Source of the DNA: Verrucomicrobiota bacterium | GTDB lineage: Bacteria; Verrucomicrobiota; Verrucomicrobiia; Opitutales; Opitutaceae | Assembly: GCA_025363395.1 (NCBI GenBank) | Contig: JANYDX010000137.1 | Location: 1-34,618 of the forward strand | DNA length: 34,618 bases | Reading direction: 5' to 3' | Shown here: one piece after another, positions 1 through 8,975 of the stretch | How positions within the stretch are numbered: position 1 is the first letter of the stretch | Layout: the number at the start of each line of letters is the position of its first letter | Notes under the pieces: model-generated | Databases searched by the model: none | The model's input: only the letters and a program-made list of their open reading frames with translations | What the model was told of the DNA's origin: nothing | Translations under genes and position numbers: made by a program

Positions 1-2
1 GC

Positions 3-362
3 CGGCGGCGCGCCGCCGCCCGGTACGACGAACTCCTCCGCGGCACAGCCGGCGTCGTGCTGCCGGTGGAAGCCGATTACGGCGGGCACATTTATCATAT
101 CTATCCGGTGCGCGTCAGTAATCGCGACAGCCTCCTGAAACAACTGGGCGAACGCGGCATTGGTGCGGGAATTCATTATCCTGTGCCGGTGCATTTGCAA
201 AATGCCTACGCCAATCTGGGCTACAAGAAGGGCGATTTCCCCGTCAGCGAGGCTTGCGCCGATTCATTCCTTTCCCTGCCCATGTTTCCGGAATTGACCG
301 ACCAGCAGATCGAGACCGTCGTGACTGAATTCAAAGCCTGCCTCAAAAACACCCCCGTTTGA
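3..362 (+). CDS. DegT/DnrJ/EryC1/StrS-family sugar aminotransferase, C-terminal fragment (5' end outside window)
   Basis: The open frame continues upstream of the listed start to the window edge (RRRAAARYDELLRGTAGVVLPVEADYGG...). The C-terminal signature GIGAGIHYPVPVHLQNAYANLGYKKGDFPVSEACADSFLSLPMFPELTDQQIETV is typical of the family. Confidence 0.93.
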   Translation, partial: RRRAAARYDELLRGTAGVVLPVEADYGGHIYHIYPVRVSNRDSLLKQLGERGIGAGIHYPVPVHLQNAYANLGYKKGDFPVSEACADSFLSLPMFPELTDQQIETVVTEFKACLKNTPV

Positions 363-389
363 TCCAACCGGCGCCCGTTTGGAATTCCG

Positions 390-1460
390 ATGCCACCCAA
401 GGATTTTCCCTCCGAAAAGGGCCCGGAGGGTGTCCAGCTGGTAAATCCGCTGGCGATCGCCAATTGGGACACCCAATTGGCCGCTTTCCCGGACTCCGCT
501 TTTTTCCACACGGCCGCTTGGGCTCGGGTACTGCACAGCACTTATCGCTATAATCCGTTTTATTTTATTCTGGGCACTCCGCAAAAGCCCGACGCCCTCC
601 TGCCAATAATGGAAGTGAACAGCTGGGCCACCGGCCGGCGGGGAGTTTCACTGCCGTTCACGGATGCAATCGAACCACTGTGCGCCGATGCCTCCGCTTT
701 CCACCGCTTGGCCCGAGCAGCCCTGCTTCAGGCCAAAAACCGCCAATGGAAATACCTTGAATACCGAGGCACGAAAAAATGGCAGGGCGATGCCTCCATT
801 TCCACCTCGTATTTTTCCCATCTACTCAACCTCACTCCCGATGAATCGACCCTCTTTCGCGGCTGCCACGAATCGGTCCGACGGGCGGTGCGCAAAGCGG
901 ATCGCGGGGATCTGACCATCGAATTTTCCCAAAGCCTGGATGCCATCAAGGCGTTTTACAGGCTCCTCTGCCAGACTCGCAAACGCCACGGCGTGCCGAC
1001 CCAGCCGTTTTCTTTTTTTGCCAATATCCAACGTCATATCCTTGCCCAAAACCAAGGCTGGGTCGTTCTCGCCCGGAAGGGCGAAACACCCGTGGCTGGC
1101 GCCGTATACTTCCATCATGGCCGGACCGCTCTCTATAAATTCGGCGCTTCCGACGAAAATTTTCAGCAGTTGCGCGCCAACAATCTTGTCATGTGGCGGG
1201 CTATCCAATGGTACGCCGGAAAGGGATTTGCTTCGCTGGATTTTGGCCGCAGTTCGTTGGACAATGAAGGACTGCGCCGTTTCAAGCTCAGCTGGGGCAC
1301 CCGGGAGGAACGCATCGACTACTTCAGATATGACCTGCGCAAAGCAGCCTTTGTGACGGTTCAAGACAAGTCCTCCGGCTGGCATAGCGGGGTTTTCAGA
1401 ATGATGCCTCAAATTTTATGCCGCCTGTGCGGGGAAATGCTCTATCGTCACCTCGGATGA
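390..1460 (+). CDS. FemAB-like / GNAT-fold (BioF2-type) acyltransferase, similar to PEP-CTERM/EPS-associated FemAB proteins
   Basis: 356 aa. Motifs: FFHTAAWARVLHSTYRYNPFYFIL, LEYRG, GCHESVRRAVRKADRGDLTIEF, AGAVYFHHGRTALYKFGASDENFQQLRANNLVMWRAIQWYAGKGFASLDFGRSSLDNEGLRRFKLSWGT. Confidence 0.8.
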   Translation: MPPKDFPSEKGPEGVQLVNPLAIANWDTQLAAFPDSAFFHTAAWARVLHSTYRYNPFYFILGTPQKPDALLPIMEVNSWATGRRGVSLPFTDAIEPLCADASAFHRLARAALLQAKNRQWKYLEYRGTKKWQGDASISTSYFSHLLNLTPDESTLFRGCHESVRRAVRKADRGDLTIEFSQSLDAIKAFYRLLCQTRKRHGVPTQPFSFFANIQRHILAQNQGWVVLARKGETPVAGAVYFHHGRTALYKFGASDENFQQLRANNLVMWRAIQWYAGKGFASLDFGRSSLDNEGLRRFKLSWGTREERIDYFRYDLRKAAFVTVQDKSSGWHSGVFRMMPQILCRLCGEMLYRHLG

Positions 1461-1554
1461 ATATGCATAATTCCATTGGACGCATTCCCCCGGTACGCTT
1501 ATCAACAGCTCAGCTGGGATTAGAATCCACCTGTCCCTTATAAACACAAAAAGT

Positions 1555-3807
1555 ATGGCAACCCCGGACTACGATAACATGGCGTCTGCACCCAGCTTCC
1601 AACTGGGTGACATCTACTACACAGTGTTCCGCCATAAATGGAAGATCGTGCTCTGCATGCTGGCCGGCTTGGCAGCTGCATATGCCTATTACAAGCTCGC
1701 CCCCACGCCCTATTACTCACAGGCAAAGCTCTTGATCCGTTACGTGGTAACGGAGGAAAGATCGTCCATGGGAATTAAAGCCGATCCCACCAAGTCTCCC
1801 GATCAATTCGGAGAGACGATCATGAATACCGAGCGTGAAATTCTGATGAGCCTGGATCTGGCTGAACAGGTGGCAAAAAGCATCGGGCCGGAAAAAATCC
1901 TGGCCAAAGCCGGCGGCGGCAACAACCCCGGCGCTGCGGCAATGCTTATCCAAGGCAGCCTGCTGGTCGACGCCCCACCCCGGAGCAGCGTCATTCTGGT
2001 CGGTTTCAAACATCCCGATCCCGCCATGGTCCAGGTCGTCCTGGGTGAACTGGTGGACAGCTACCTCAAACGACATGTCGAGATCCATCTGGCCGCGGGT
2101 ATGATCAGCGACGCCATGTCTCAAGAAGCAGATCAATTGCGCGCCCAACTTTCTCAAACCGAAGAAGAATTACGCAAACTCATGAACAACGCGGGTATTA
2201 TCTCGCTGGAGGATGCCAAAAAAGGATTCGGGGACCAAATCGCACGGTTGCGCCAGGAAATTTTTGCGGTCCAAGCCCAGCTGGCTGAACAATCCAGCCT
2301 TTTTCAGGACATGAACAGGTCGAGTTCCGCCCCCGCTCCCGACGCCTCACCCGAGGGAGAGCAGACGGCACCATCGGCAGACCAAATCTCCGCTTACCAG
2401 AAAATCGCGGCAAATATCGGCAGGCTCCAGCGCAGGGAGCAGGATTACCTGAACATTGGTTTCGCCGAGGAAAGCACCCGGGTTAAAGAAGTCAGAGCTC
2501 AGCTGGCTGAAGCCGATGAGCAAAGAAAAAAGCTGGAAGCCGCCGCGCCCGGGTTGAGCCGCATCCCAGCGGTAGCGCAGGGACCCGCCAATCCCAACCT
2601 GATTGCGGGCGCCTTTAATCCTGGGAGTGCCGCCGCTCAGATCTCAGGCCTCAAGGCAAGGGTCAGGACATTAAACGAGCAACTCGACATGGTGCGCGCC
2701 GAGGCCGCGAAGGTCGACAATCTCGAAACCTCCATTCTCGAACTGCGCCGCCGCAAAGAACTTGAGGAAGCCAATTACCGCAATATCTCCGCCAGCCTCA
2801 AGGCCTCCCAGATCAACGAACGCCTCGGAACCGGGCGTCCGCCTAACATCATCAAGATCGAAGCGCCCACTCCTCCGACCAAAAATACCAGCAAGGTCAA
2901 CAAGACCATCGGCATGATTGCGGTCGGCGGAATTTTTGTGGGTCTCGGGTGGGCATTTTTCCTTGAGCTGTATTTGGATCGCTCGATCAGGCGTCCCACC
3001 GACATCGAACGGACCCTGCGACTCCCGCTCTTCCTTTCCATTCCCAAAACCGGATCGCAGGCGCTGCTTCCGAGCGGAACGCGGTCAAATTCGCGGGCCC
3101 CGATGCTAACTGACGCGGCGGGGAGTAGCTCGACTTCGCTGGAAATTTCCCCTTCGCGCGGCGCCGCCACTCTGGCGCTCAATCCTTTTTACGAGACCCT
3201 GCGCGATCGATTGATCAATTACTTCGATTCATTGAATATCCGGCACAAACCAAAACTCGTCGCCGTGACCGGCATGGGCAAGGACTCGGGTGTAACCACC
3301 ATTGCCGCAGGACTCGCCCGCAGCTTTTCGGAAACCGGTGAAGGCAATGTCCTGCTCGTCGACATGACCCAAGGCCAGGGCTCCGCCCAACATTTCCACA
3401 AGGGCGCCACGGTCGTCGGCCTGGAGCAACTGCTCGACACGAAGGATTCCGGGCGCGTACAGGATAATCTCTACGTCGTTTCGGAAAATTCCAGTAGCGA
3501 CCGTCTGGCCAAGGGCATGCCTCAACGCTTCAACCAGCTCATCCCGAAGCTCAAGGCCAGTGACTTTGACTACATCATCTTCGACATGCCACCGGTGAAC
3601 CAAATCAGTATCACGCCGCGTCTGGCCAGTTTCATGGACATGATGCTGTTGGTGGTCGAAGCGGAAAAAACCGACCGGGATCTGGCCCTTCAAGCAAGTG
3701 CCATGCTTTTAAAATCAAAGACTCCGGTTGGCGTGGTGCTAAATAAAACCAAATCCTACATTCCCACTTCAATCCACCAAGATCGGGACTCGCTGCTCGG
3801 GAGCTAA
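1555..3807 (+). CDS. Wzc/GumC-like polysaccharide chain-length determinant with C-terminal BY-kinase-like P-loop domain (catalytic motifs degenerate)
   Basis: 750 aa. N-terminal Wzz TM segment, long coiled-coil, second TM (IGMIAVGGIFVGLGWAFFLELYLDRSIRRPTDIERTLRLPLFLSIP), then KLVAVTGMGKDSGVTTIAAGLARSF...VLLVDM...FDYIIFDMPPVNQ. Confidence 0.88.
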   Translation: MATPDYDNMASAPSFQLGDIYYTVFRHKWKIVLCMLAGLAAAYAYYKLAPTPYYSQAKLLIRYVVTEERSSMGIKADPTKSPDQFGETIMNTEREILMSLDLAEQVAKSIGPEKILAKAGGGNNPGAAAMLIQGSLLVDAPPRSSVILVGFKHPDPAMVQVVLGELVDSYLKRHVEIHLAAGMISDAMSQEADQLRAQLSQTEEELRKLMNNAGIISLEDAKKGFGDQIARLRQEIFAVQAQLAEQSSLFQDMNRSSSAPAPDASPEGEQTAPSADQISAYQKIAANIGRLQRREQDYLNIGFAEESTRVKEVRAQLAEADEQRKKLEAAAPGLSRIPAVAQGPANPNLIAGAFNPGSAAAQISGLKARVRTLNEQLDMVRAEAAKVDNLETSILELRRRKELEEANYRNISASLKASQINERLGTGRPPNIIKIEAPTPPTKNTSKVNKTIGMIAVGGIFVGLGWAFFLELYLDRSIRRPTDIERTLRLPLFLSIPKTGSQALLPSGTRSNSRAPMLTDAAGSSSTSLEISPSRGAATLALNPFYETLRDRLINYFDSLNIRHKPKLVAVTGMGKDSGVTTIAAGLARSFSETGEGNVLLVDMTQGQGSAQHFHKGATVVGLEQLLDTKDSGRVQDNLYVVSENSSSDRLAKGMPQRFNQLIPKLKASDFDYIIFDMPPVNQISITPRLASFMDMMLLVVEAEKTDRDLALQASAMLLKSKTPVGVVLNKTKSYIPTSIHQDRDSLLGS

Positions 3808-3956
3808 CGAGCCGGAATTCAACTCGGATTTTTTCTTTCGCCGGACCTTCGGTGCGCTTGGACAAAACCCACCATTCCCAACCACTGTGTCTTGAAAAAA
3901 TGGGCGGGCATCATCAGGCCAAATCCCAGGGATTTTTATAGGCCGCACCTTCCGTC

Positions 3957-6116
3957 ATGCTCATCCAAAACATTTATTATTTGCTGAAACCCTTGCTGCC
4001 ATGGGACGTGCGGATGGCCTTGCGCCGGCCCGCGGCGCGGCGAAAGAGAGCCGCCACTACATCAGTCTGGCCCATAAAGCAAATAGCAGGGCGCACCCCC
4101 GCAGGTTGGCCGGGATGGCCAGGCGGCAAAAAATTTGCGCTGGTCCTGACTCATGACGTTGAAGGCCCGAGTGGCCTGGCCAAATGCCGCAAGCTGATGA
4201 AGCTGGAGCAGGAGCTTGGATTCGTTTCGTCGTTCAATCTGATTCCAGAAGGTCCGTATGAGGTTCCTCCTGAATTGCGCTCGGAACTCGCGCAAAACGG
4301 CTTCGAAGTCGGAGTGCATGATCTCAAACATGACGGCAAACTTTTTGGTTCCCAAAGTGGGTTCGCCCGAAAAGCCCCCCGCATTAATCACTATCTCCGC
4401 GAATGGGGCGCCCAAGGATTTCGGGCGGGATTCATGCTCAGAAATCTGGATTGGCTCCATCAGCTGGATATCCGGTACGACATGTCCACGTTCGATACCG
4501 ATCCCTTCGAAATGCAATCGGACGGAATGGACACAATATTTCCCTTCTGGATTCCTACTCCCTCATCCGCGAGCAACCCGGGCCGCGCAGCAACAGATCC
4601 TGATGGCGCAGCGGCTGCCCCCTTGCGCAACGGATATGTGGAACTCCCCTATACCTTGCCTCAAGATTCACCGGTGTTCATGGTTCACGGCGAAACCTCA
4701 CCCGATATCTGGACAAACAAACTCGACTGGATTGCACGGCACGGCGGAATGGCGTTGGTCAATGTGCATCCCGACTATCTGCAATTCGACGGCGAGCCGG
4801 CCTCAGCCAAGACATTTCCCGTCAAACATTACCTCCGCTTCCTGCAACACGCCCGGGAAAATTACGGCGACGTTTTCTGGCAGCCGTTGCCGCGGCAAAT
4901 GGCGGAGTATGTCGCGCAGATAAAGCCGCTGGCCCGCAAATCCCGAACGATCGGAATGGTCACGCATTCGTTCTACGAAAGTGACAACCGGGTGGTCCGA
5001 TACGCAGAGACCTTGGCCGCGCGGGGGGATACCGTTAATGTTTTTGCCCTGCGCCGTTCCCCGCAGTTGCCCAAGATGGAAGTGATCGAGGGCGTGAACG
5101 TTTTCCGGATCCAGGACAGATTTGGCAAAAACGAGCGCTCGAAATTTTCCTACTTCTGGCCTCTGGTCCGGTTTCTTGCTGTGTCATCCTGGTGGCTGAC
5201 CCGCTCCCACCTGCGAAAGAAATATGACCTCCTGCATATTCATAACATTCCGGATTTCCTGATTTTCTCTGCTTGTTATCCCAAATTGACCGGGACCCCG
5301 GTCGTTCTTGATGTGCACGACATCGTCCCGGAATTCTTTTCCAGCAAATTTGGCACGAACAACAAGGGCGCTGCGTTTACCCTGTTAAAATTGATGGAGC
5401 GGGTTTCCGCCGCCATGGCCGACCAGGTAATTATCGCCAACCACCTCTGGCTCGAAACCTACATGGCTCGGACGCACACGCGGGGCAGATGCACCGCGTT
5501 TATCAACAATGTCGACTCGGGGATTTTCGCCCCGGTTCCGCGCAAACGAAACGACGGCAAACTCATCATCCTTTTTCCCGGCGGGCTCCAGTGGCATCAA
5601 GGCTTGGACATCGCGATACGGGCGTTTGGGAGAATCCGCGCCCAGGTGCCCAATGCCGAATTCCACATCTATGGCGATGGCAATGCCAAGGAATCATTGG
5701 TCGCCTTGACCGCCGAGCTGAATCTGAACGACCGGGTAAAATTCTTCGAACCGCTGAATGTCCGGAAAATTGCCGCGATCATGGCTGATGCCGACCTCGG
5801 AGTCGTGCCTAAGCGGGCCGATTCTTTCGGCAACGAAGCTTACAGCACAAAAATCATGGAGTTTATGTCCGTCGGTGTTCCCGTCGTGATCGCGAACACC
5901 AAAATCGACCGGTATTATTTTAACGACTCGATCGTACGATTCTTCGAATCCGGCAATGACGAAGCGCTGGCGACGGAAATGCTGGATCTTCTCGGCAAAC
6001 CGGAAACCCGTCAGCGCCTCGCTGCCGCCGCCCTCCAATACGCAGCCGATAATTGCTGGAATACGAGAAAGGTCGAATACCTCGCGCTGGTCGACAACCT
6101 GATTGAACGAAAATAG
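3957..6116 (+). CDS. Fusion protein: N-terminal NodB-type polysaccharide deacetylase + C-terminal GT4 glycosyltransferase
   Basis: 719 aa in one frame. N-half: LVLTHDVEGPSGLAKCRKLMKLEQELGFVSSFNLIPEG and VGVHDLKHDG (H-x3-H). C-half: IGMVTHSFYESDNRVVRYAETLAARGDTVNVFALRR...HIHNIPDFLIF...VLDVHDIVPEFF...LFPGGLQWHQGLDIAIRAF...EAYSTKIMEFMSVGVPVVIA. Confidence 0.88.
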   Translation: MLIQNIYYLLKPLLPWDVRMALRRPAARRKRAATTSVWPIKQIAGRTPAGWPGWPGGKKFALVLTHDVEGPSGLAKCRKLMKLEQELGFVSSFNLIPEGPYEVPPELRSELAQNGFEVGVHDLKHDGKLFGSQSGFARKAPRINHYLREWGAQGFRAGFMLRNLDWLHQLDIRYDMSTFDTDPFEMQSDGMDTIFPFWIPTPSSASNPGRAATDPDGAAAAPLRNGYVELPYTLPQDSPVFMVHGETSPDIWTNKLDWIARHGGMALVNVHPDYLQFDGEPASAKTFPVKHYLRFLQHARENYGDVFWQPLPRQMAEYVAQIKPLARKSRTIGMVTHSFYESDNRVVRYAETLAARGDTVNVFALRRSPQLPKMEVIEGVNVFRIQDRFGKNERSKFSYFWPLVRFLAVSSWWLTRSHLRKKYDLLHIHNIPDFLIFSACYPKLTGTPVVLDVHDIVPEFFSSKFGTNNKGAAFTLLKLMERVSAAMADQVIIANHLWLETYMARTHTRGRCTAFINNVDSGIFAPVPRKRNDGKLIILFPGGLQWHQGLDIAIRAFGRIRAQVPNAEFHIYGDGNAKESLVALTAELNLNDRVKFFEPLNVRKIAAIMADADLGVVPKRADSFGNEAYSTKIMEFMSVGVPVVIANTKIDRYYFNDSIVRFFESGNDEALATEMLDLLGKPETRQRLAAAALQYAADNCWNTRKVEYLALVDNLIERK

Positions 6117-6160
6117 CCCCTCCCTGCGATCCGACCGAAGCTCCCCCCGCCTCTTTACGC

Positions 6161-7327
6161 ATGAACCCCTCACCCGCCACCACCGCTGCCGCTAGCCTAG
6201 ATGCCGTCCAAAAATGGGTCGAGGACCGGAACTACAAAGGATACGATCCGGGTGACGGACTAACCAGCTACCTGCGGTCACTCACATTCGGGGATCTCTT
6301 CGCCGAACGGTTGCTCCAACAGGCCATTTGGAAGTCGCCGATCAATCTGCGCCCGATTCTTGGCGTGAAGCCGTTGGATTCCACCAAAGGGCGCGGTTTC
6401 ATGGCATGGGGCTATTTGTTCCGCTACCGCATTGACCGGAACGTCGAGTACCTCAACAAGGCGATCGCGTGCCTGGAGTGGCTTGATCAAAACCGGGAAC
6501 ACGGCCAGATCGGCTGCTGCTGGGGAAACCATTTTGATTTCACCACGCGTTCCGGCCGGATGAAAGCCCACACACCCACCATCGTTTGGTCAGGCTTGAT
6601 CGGGCAAGCGGTGCTGGAAGCGTACGAACAAACCCTCGATCCCAAGTGGCTCGCGATGGCGGAGGGTATTTGCACTTGGATCCTCGCCCTGCCCAAGGAA
6701 ATCACGCGAGAAGGCAACTGCCTCAGCTATACCGCGGTGTTTCAGAATTCGGTCCACAATTCCAACCTGCTTGGCGCTGCCGTCCTGGCCCGCACTTGGA
6801 AACACACCCGCAACCCGGCGTATCTCGAAGTCGCGCGGGAAGCGGCCACCTACACTTGCGCGCGTCAGCGGCCGGATGGCTCGTGGTGGTACGGTGAAAA
6901 TCCCAAATACCAGTGGATCGATAATTTCCACACGGCCTACAATCTGGACAGCCTCAAACGCTACGTCGATTACACCGGCGACAGTTCATTCCGCGTGAAT
7001 ATCGATCATGGTTACGACTATTTCAAAAAGGTATTTTTTGATCCGTCGGGTTGCCCCCGGTATTACCACAATCGCCGGAATCCAATCGATATTCAATGTG
7101 CCGCGCAGGCCATCGACACCTTCAGCTTTTTTTCGGAGCAGGACTCGGATGCGCTGCGCCAGGCTTCGCGGGTCGCTGAATGGACCATTGAAAACATGCA
7201 GGATCCGAAGGGATTTTTCTACTACCGAAAATATCCCCTGCTGACGGCCAAGACTCCTTACTTCCACTGGGGACAGGGAACGATGTTCAAGGCCCTGGCT
7301 CATTTACTGTACAAGCTTTCCCGTTAA
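6161..7327 (+). CDS. Alpha/alpha-toroid (six-hairpin glycosidase-like) EPS-associated protein of unknown activity
   Basis: 388 aa, no signal peptide. Repeated helical-hairpin pattern (GRGFMAWGYLFRYRIDRNVEYLNKAIACLEWLDQN..., LGAAVLARTWKHTRNPAYLEVAREAATYTCARQRPDGSWWYGENPKYQWIDNFHTAYNLDSLKRYVDYTGD). Confidence 0.6.
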   Translation: MNPSPATTAAASLDAVQKWVEDRNYKGYDPGDGLTSYLRSLTFGDLFAERLLQQAIWKSPINLRPILGVKPLDSTKGRGFMAWGYLFRYRIDRNVEYLNKAIACLEWLDQNREHGQIGCCWGNHFDFTTRSGRMKAHTPTIVWSGLIGQAVLEAYEQTLDPKWLAMAEGICTWILALPKEITREGNCLSYTAVFQNSVHNSNLLGAAVLARTWKHTRNPAYLEVAREAATYTCARQRPDGSWWYGENPKYQWIDNFHTAYNLDSLKRYVDYTGDSSFRVNIDHGYDYFKKVFFDPSGCPRYYHNRRNPIDIQCAAQAIDTFSFFSEQDSDALRQASRVAEWTIENMQDPKGFFYYRKYPLLTAKTPYFHWGQGTMFKALAHLLYKLSR

Positions 7328-7345
7328 CTTCAGTTCCGTCCTGTC

Positions 7346-8239
7346 ATGCCCGCCTCGACCCTCACCTACGCCCTCATCACGCCAGCGCGCAACGAGGAAG
7401 CGTTGATTGAACAGACCATCCAGTCGATGCTGGCGCAGACTCTTCGCCCGATGAAGTGGCTGATTGTCAGCGATGGTTCAACAGACCACACCGACGCCAT
7501 CGTCAGCCGGTATGCCGCAGATCATCCCTGGATCGACTTGCTCCGCTTGCCCGAACGGCGCGACCGTCAGTTCGCGGCCAAAGCACGCGCCTTCAACACG
7601 GCCTATGAAAAAATCCGCGGGCTCGATTTCGATCTGATCGGCAATCTCGACGCGGACATCACCTTCGAGCCCGACTACTATGAATTCCTCGTGGGGAAAT
7701 TCGCCGGAGCGCCCAAACTGGGCGTGACCGGAACCCCGTTTGTGGAAGACACGCAGGACCACACCTACGCGCACCGGTTCGCCGACCTTCGCCATGTGTC
7801 GGGCGCCTGCCAGTTGTTCCGAAGAACCTGCTTTGAAGAGGTCGGAGGATATGTTCCGATCAAAGGCGGCGCGATCGACTGGGTCGCGGTCACGACCGCC
7901 AGAATGAAAGGCTGGGAAACCCGCACCTTCGTTGAGAAAACCTGCTTTCATCATCGAAAGATTGGCACCGCCAACGACAGCTCTTGGATGGTCTATTTTC
8001 ACTATGGGAAAAAAGCCTACTACGTGGGCGGACATCCCGCGTGGGCCTTGATGCGGGGTTTCTTCACGATGCGACGCAAGCCCTGGATCATCGGCGGTTT
8101 CCTGTTTCAATGGGGTTATTTCTGGTCATTCGTCACCCGAATGCCACGGGCGGTCAGCCCTGAACTGATGGCCTTTCATCGGGGTGAACAAATGTCCCGT
8201 CTGAAACGGCTGGTCGGATCCGCCTCCGCCGGGGACTGA
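7346..8239 (+). CDS. GT2-family glycosyltransferase
   Basis: YALITPARNEEALIEQTIQSMLAQTLRPMKWLIVSDGSTDHTDAIVSRYA; DADITFEPDYYEFL (DxD-like). Confidence 0.92.
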   Translation: MPASTLTYALITPARNEEALIEQTIQSMLAQTLRPMKWLIVSDGSTDHTDAIVSRYAADHPWIDLLRLPERRDRQFAAKARAFNTAYEKIRGLDFDLIGNLDADITFEPDYYEFLVGKFAGAPKLGVTGTPFVEDTQDHTYAHRFADLRHVSGACQLFRRTCFEEVGGYVPIKGGAIDWVAVTTARMKGWETRTFVEKTCFHHRKIGTANDSSWMVYFHYGKKAYYVGGHPAWALMRGFFTMRRKPWIIGGFLFQWGYFWSFVTRMPRAVSPELMAFHRGEQMSRLKRLVGSASAGD

Positions 8240-8243
8240 GCGA

Positions 8244-8975
8244 ATGCTGATTATAAACGCAGACGATTTAGGCCGTTCGCCTGCGGCCACCGACAACACG
8301 CTCGCCTGTCACGCGCACCACCGACTCAGTTCAACCAGCGCGATGGTTTACATGGTTGATTCGGAGCGGGGCGCCGAAAGGGCGCTGGCCTCGGGCATCG
8401 ACGTGGGATTCCACCTCAATCTCTCGGAAAGTTTCACCGGTCCGGCGGTTCCCTCCCGACTGCGCGAGAGTCACGAACGCATCCGCCGCTTCCTAAAATC
8501 CAGCAAGTACGCCCTACTGCTCTTCCATCCCTTTCTACGGGCGCAGTTCCGCGAAGTGTTCCACATCCAGCACGAAGAGTTCCTGCGACTTTATCGACGA
8601 CCGCCTTCACACTTGGACGGCCATCAACACCTGCATCTCTCAAGCAATGTCCTGCTGGAGGGTCTGCTTCCCCCCGGCACCAAGGTGCGGCGGAGTTTTT
8701 CATTTCAAGCCGGAGAAAAAAGCCTGGTTAACCGCTGGTATCGGGGTGCGGTGGATCGCCGACTCGCCCGGCAGCACCAACTGACCGATCATTTTTTCGC
8801 CCTCTCGCAGAATATGCGTCCGGATCGTCTGACCCGAATAATGACTCTCGCACAAAGTTCGAATGTAGAACTCATGACTCACCCTGAAATTCCCGTCGAA
8901 CATGCGTACCTGATGAGCGACGAGTTCCAACGCGCTTTGTCTCCCGTACGCCTCGCAGGTTATGATGCCCTCTGA
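8244..8975 (+). CDS. YdjC/ChbG-family carbohydrate deacetylase
   Basis: MLIINADDLGRSPAATDNTL, GIDVGFHLNLSE, HLDGHQHLHL, MTHPE are canonical YdjC-like metal-site motifs. Confidence 0.88.
   Translation: MLIINADDLGRSPAATDNTLACHAHHRLSSTSAMVYMVDSERGAERALASGIDVGFHLNLSESFTGPAVPSRLRESHERIRRFLKSSKYALLLFHPFLRAQFREVFHIQHEEFLRLYRRPPSHLDGHQHLHLSSNVLLEGLLPPGTKVRRSFSFQAGEKSLVNRWYRGAVDRRLARQHQLTDHFFALSQNMRPDRLTRIMTLAQSSNVELMTHPEIPVEHAYLMSDEFQRALSPVRLAGYDAL

Noticed and set aside
822-1412. 196-aa minus-strand ORF opposite the FemAB-like gene (and similar ones at 7478-8110, 9073-9732, 25371-25997, 27538-28332)
   Set aside because: All lie antisense to well-supported coding genes and show no family motifs; typical antisense open frames caused by codon bias.
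1476-1505. TTGGAC-N18-TATCAA as a sigma70 promoter before the Wzc-like gene
   Set aside because: Poor match to both hexamers and chance occurrence is likely; needs 5' end mapping.
3808-3840. CGAG...CTCG followed by GATTTTTTC after the Wzc-like gene as a rho-independent terminator
   Set aside because: The stem is only 4 bp with an 11-nt loop; too weak to call.
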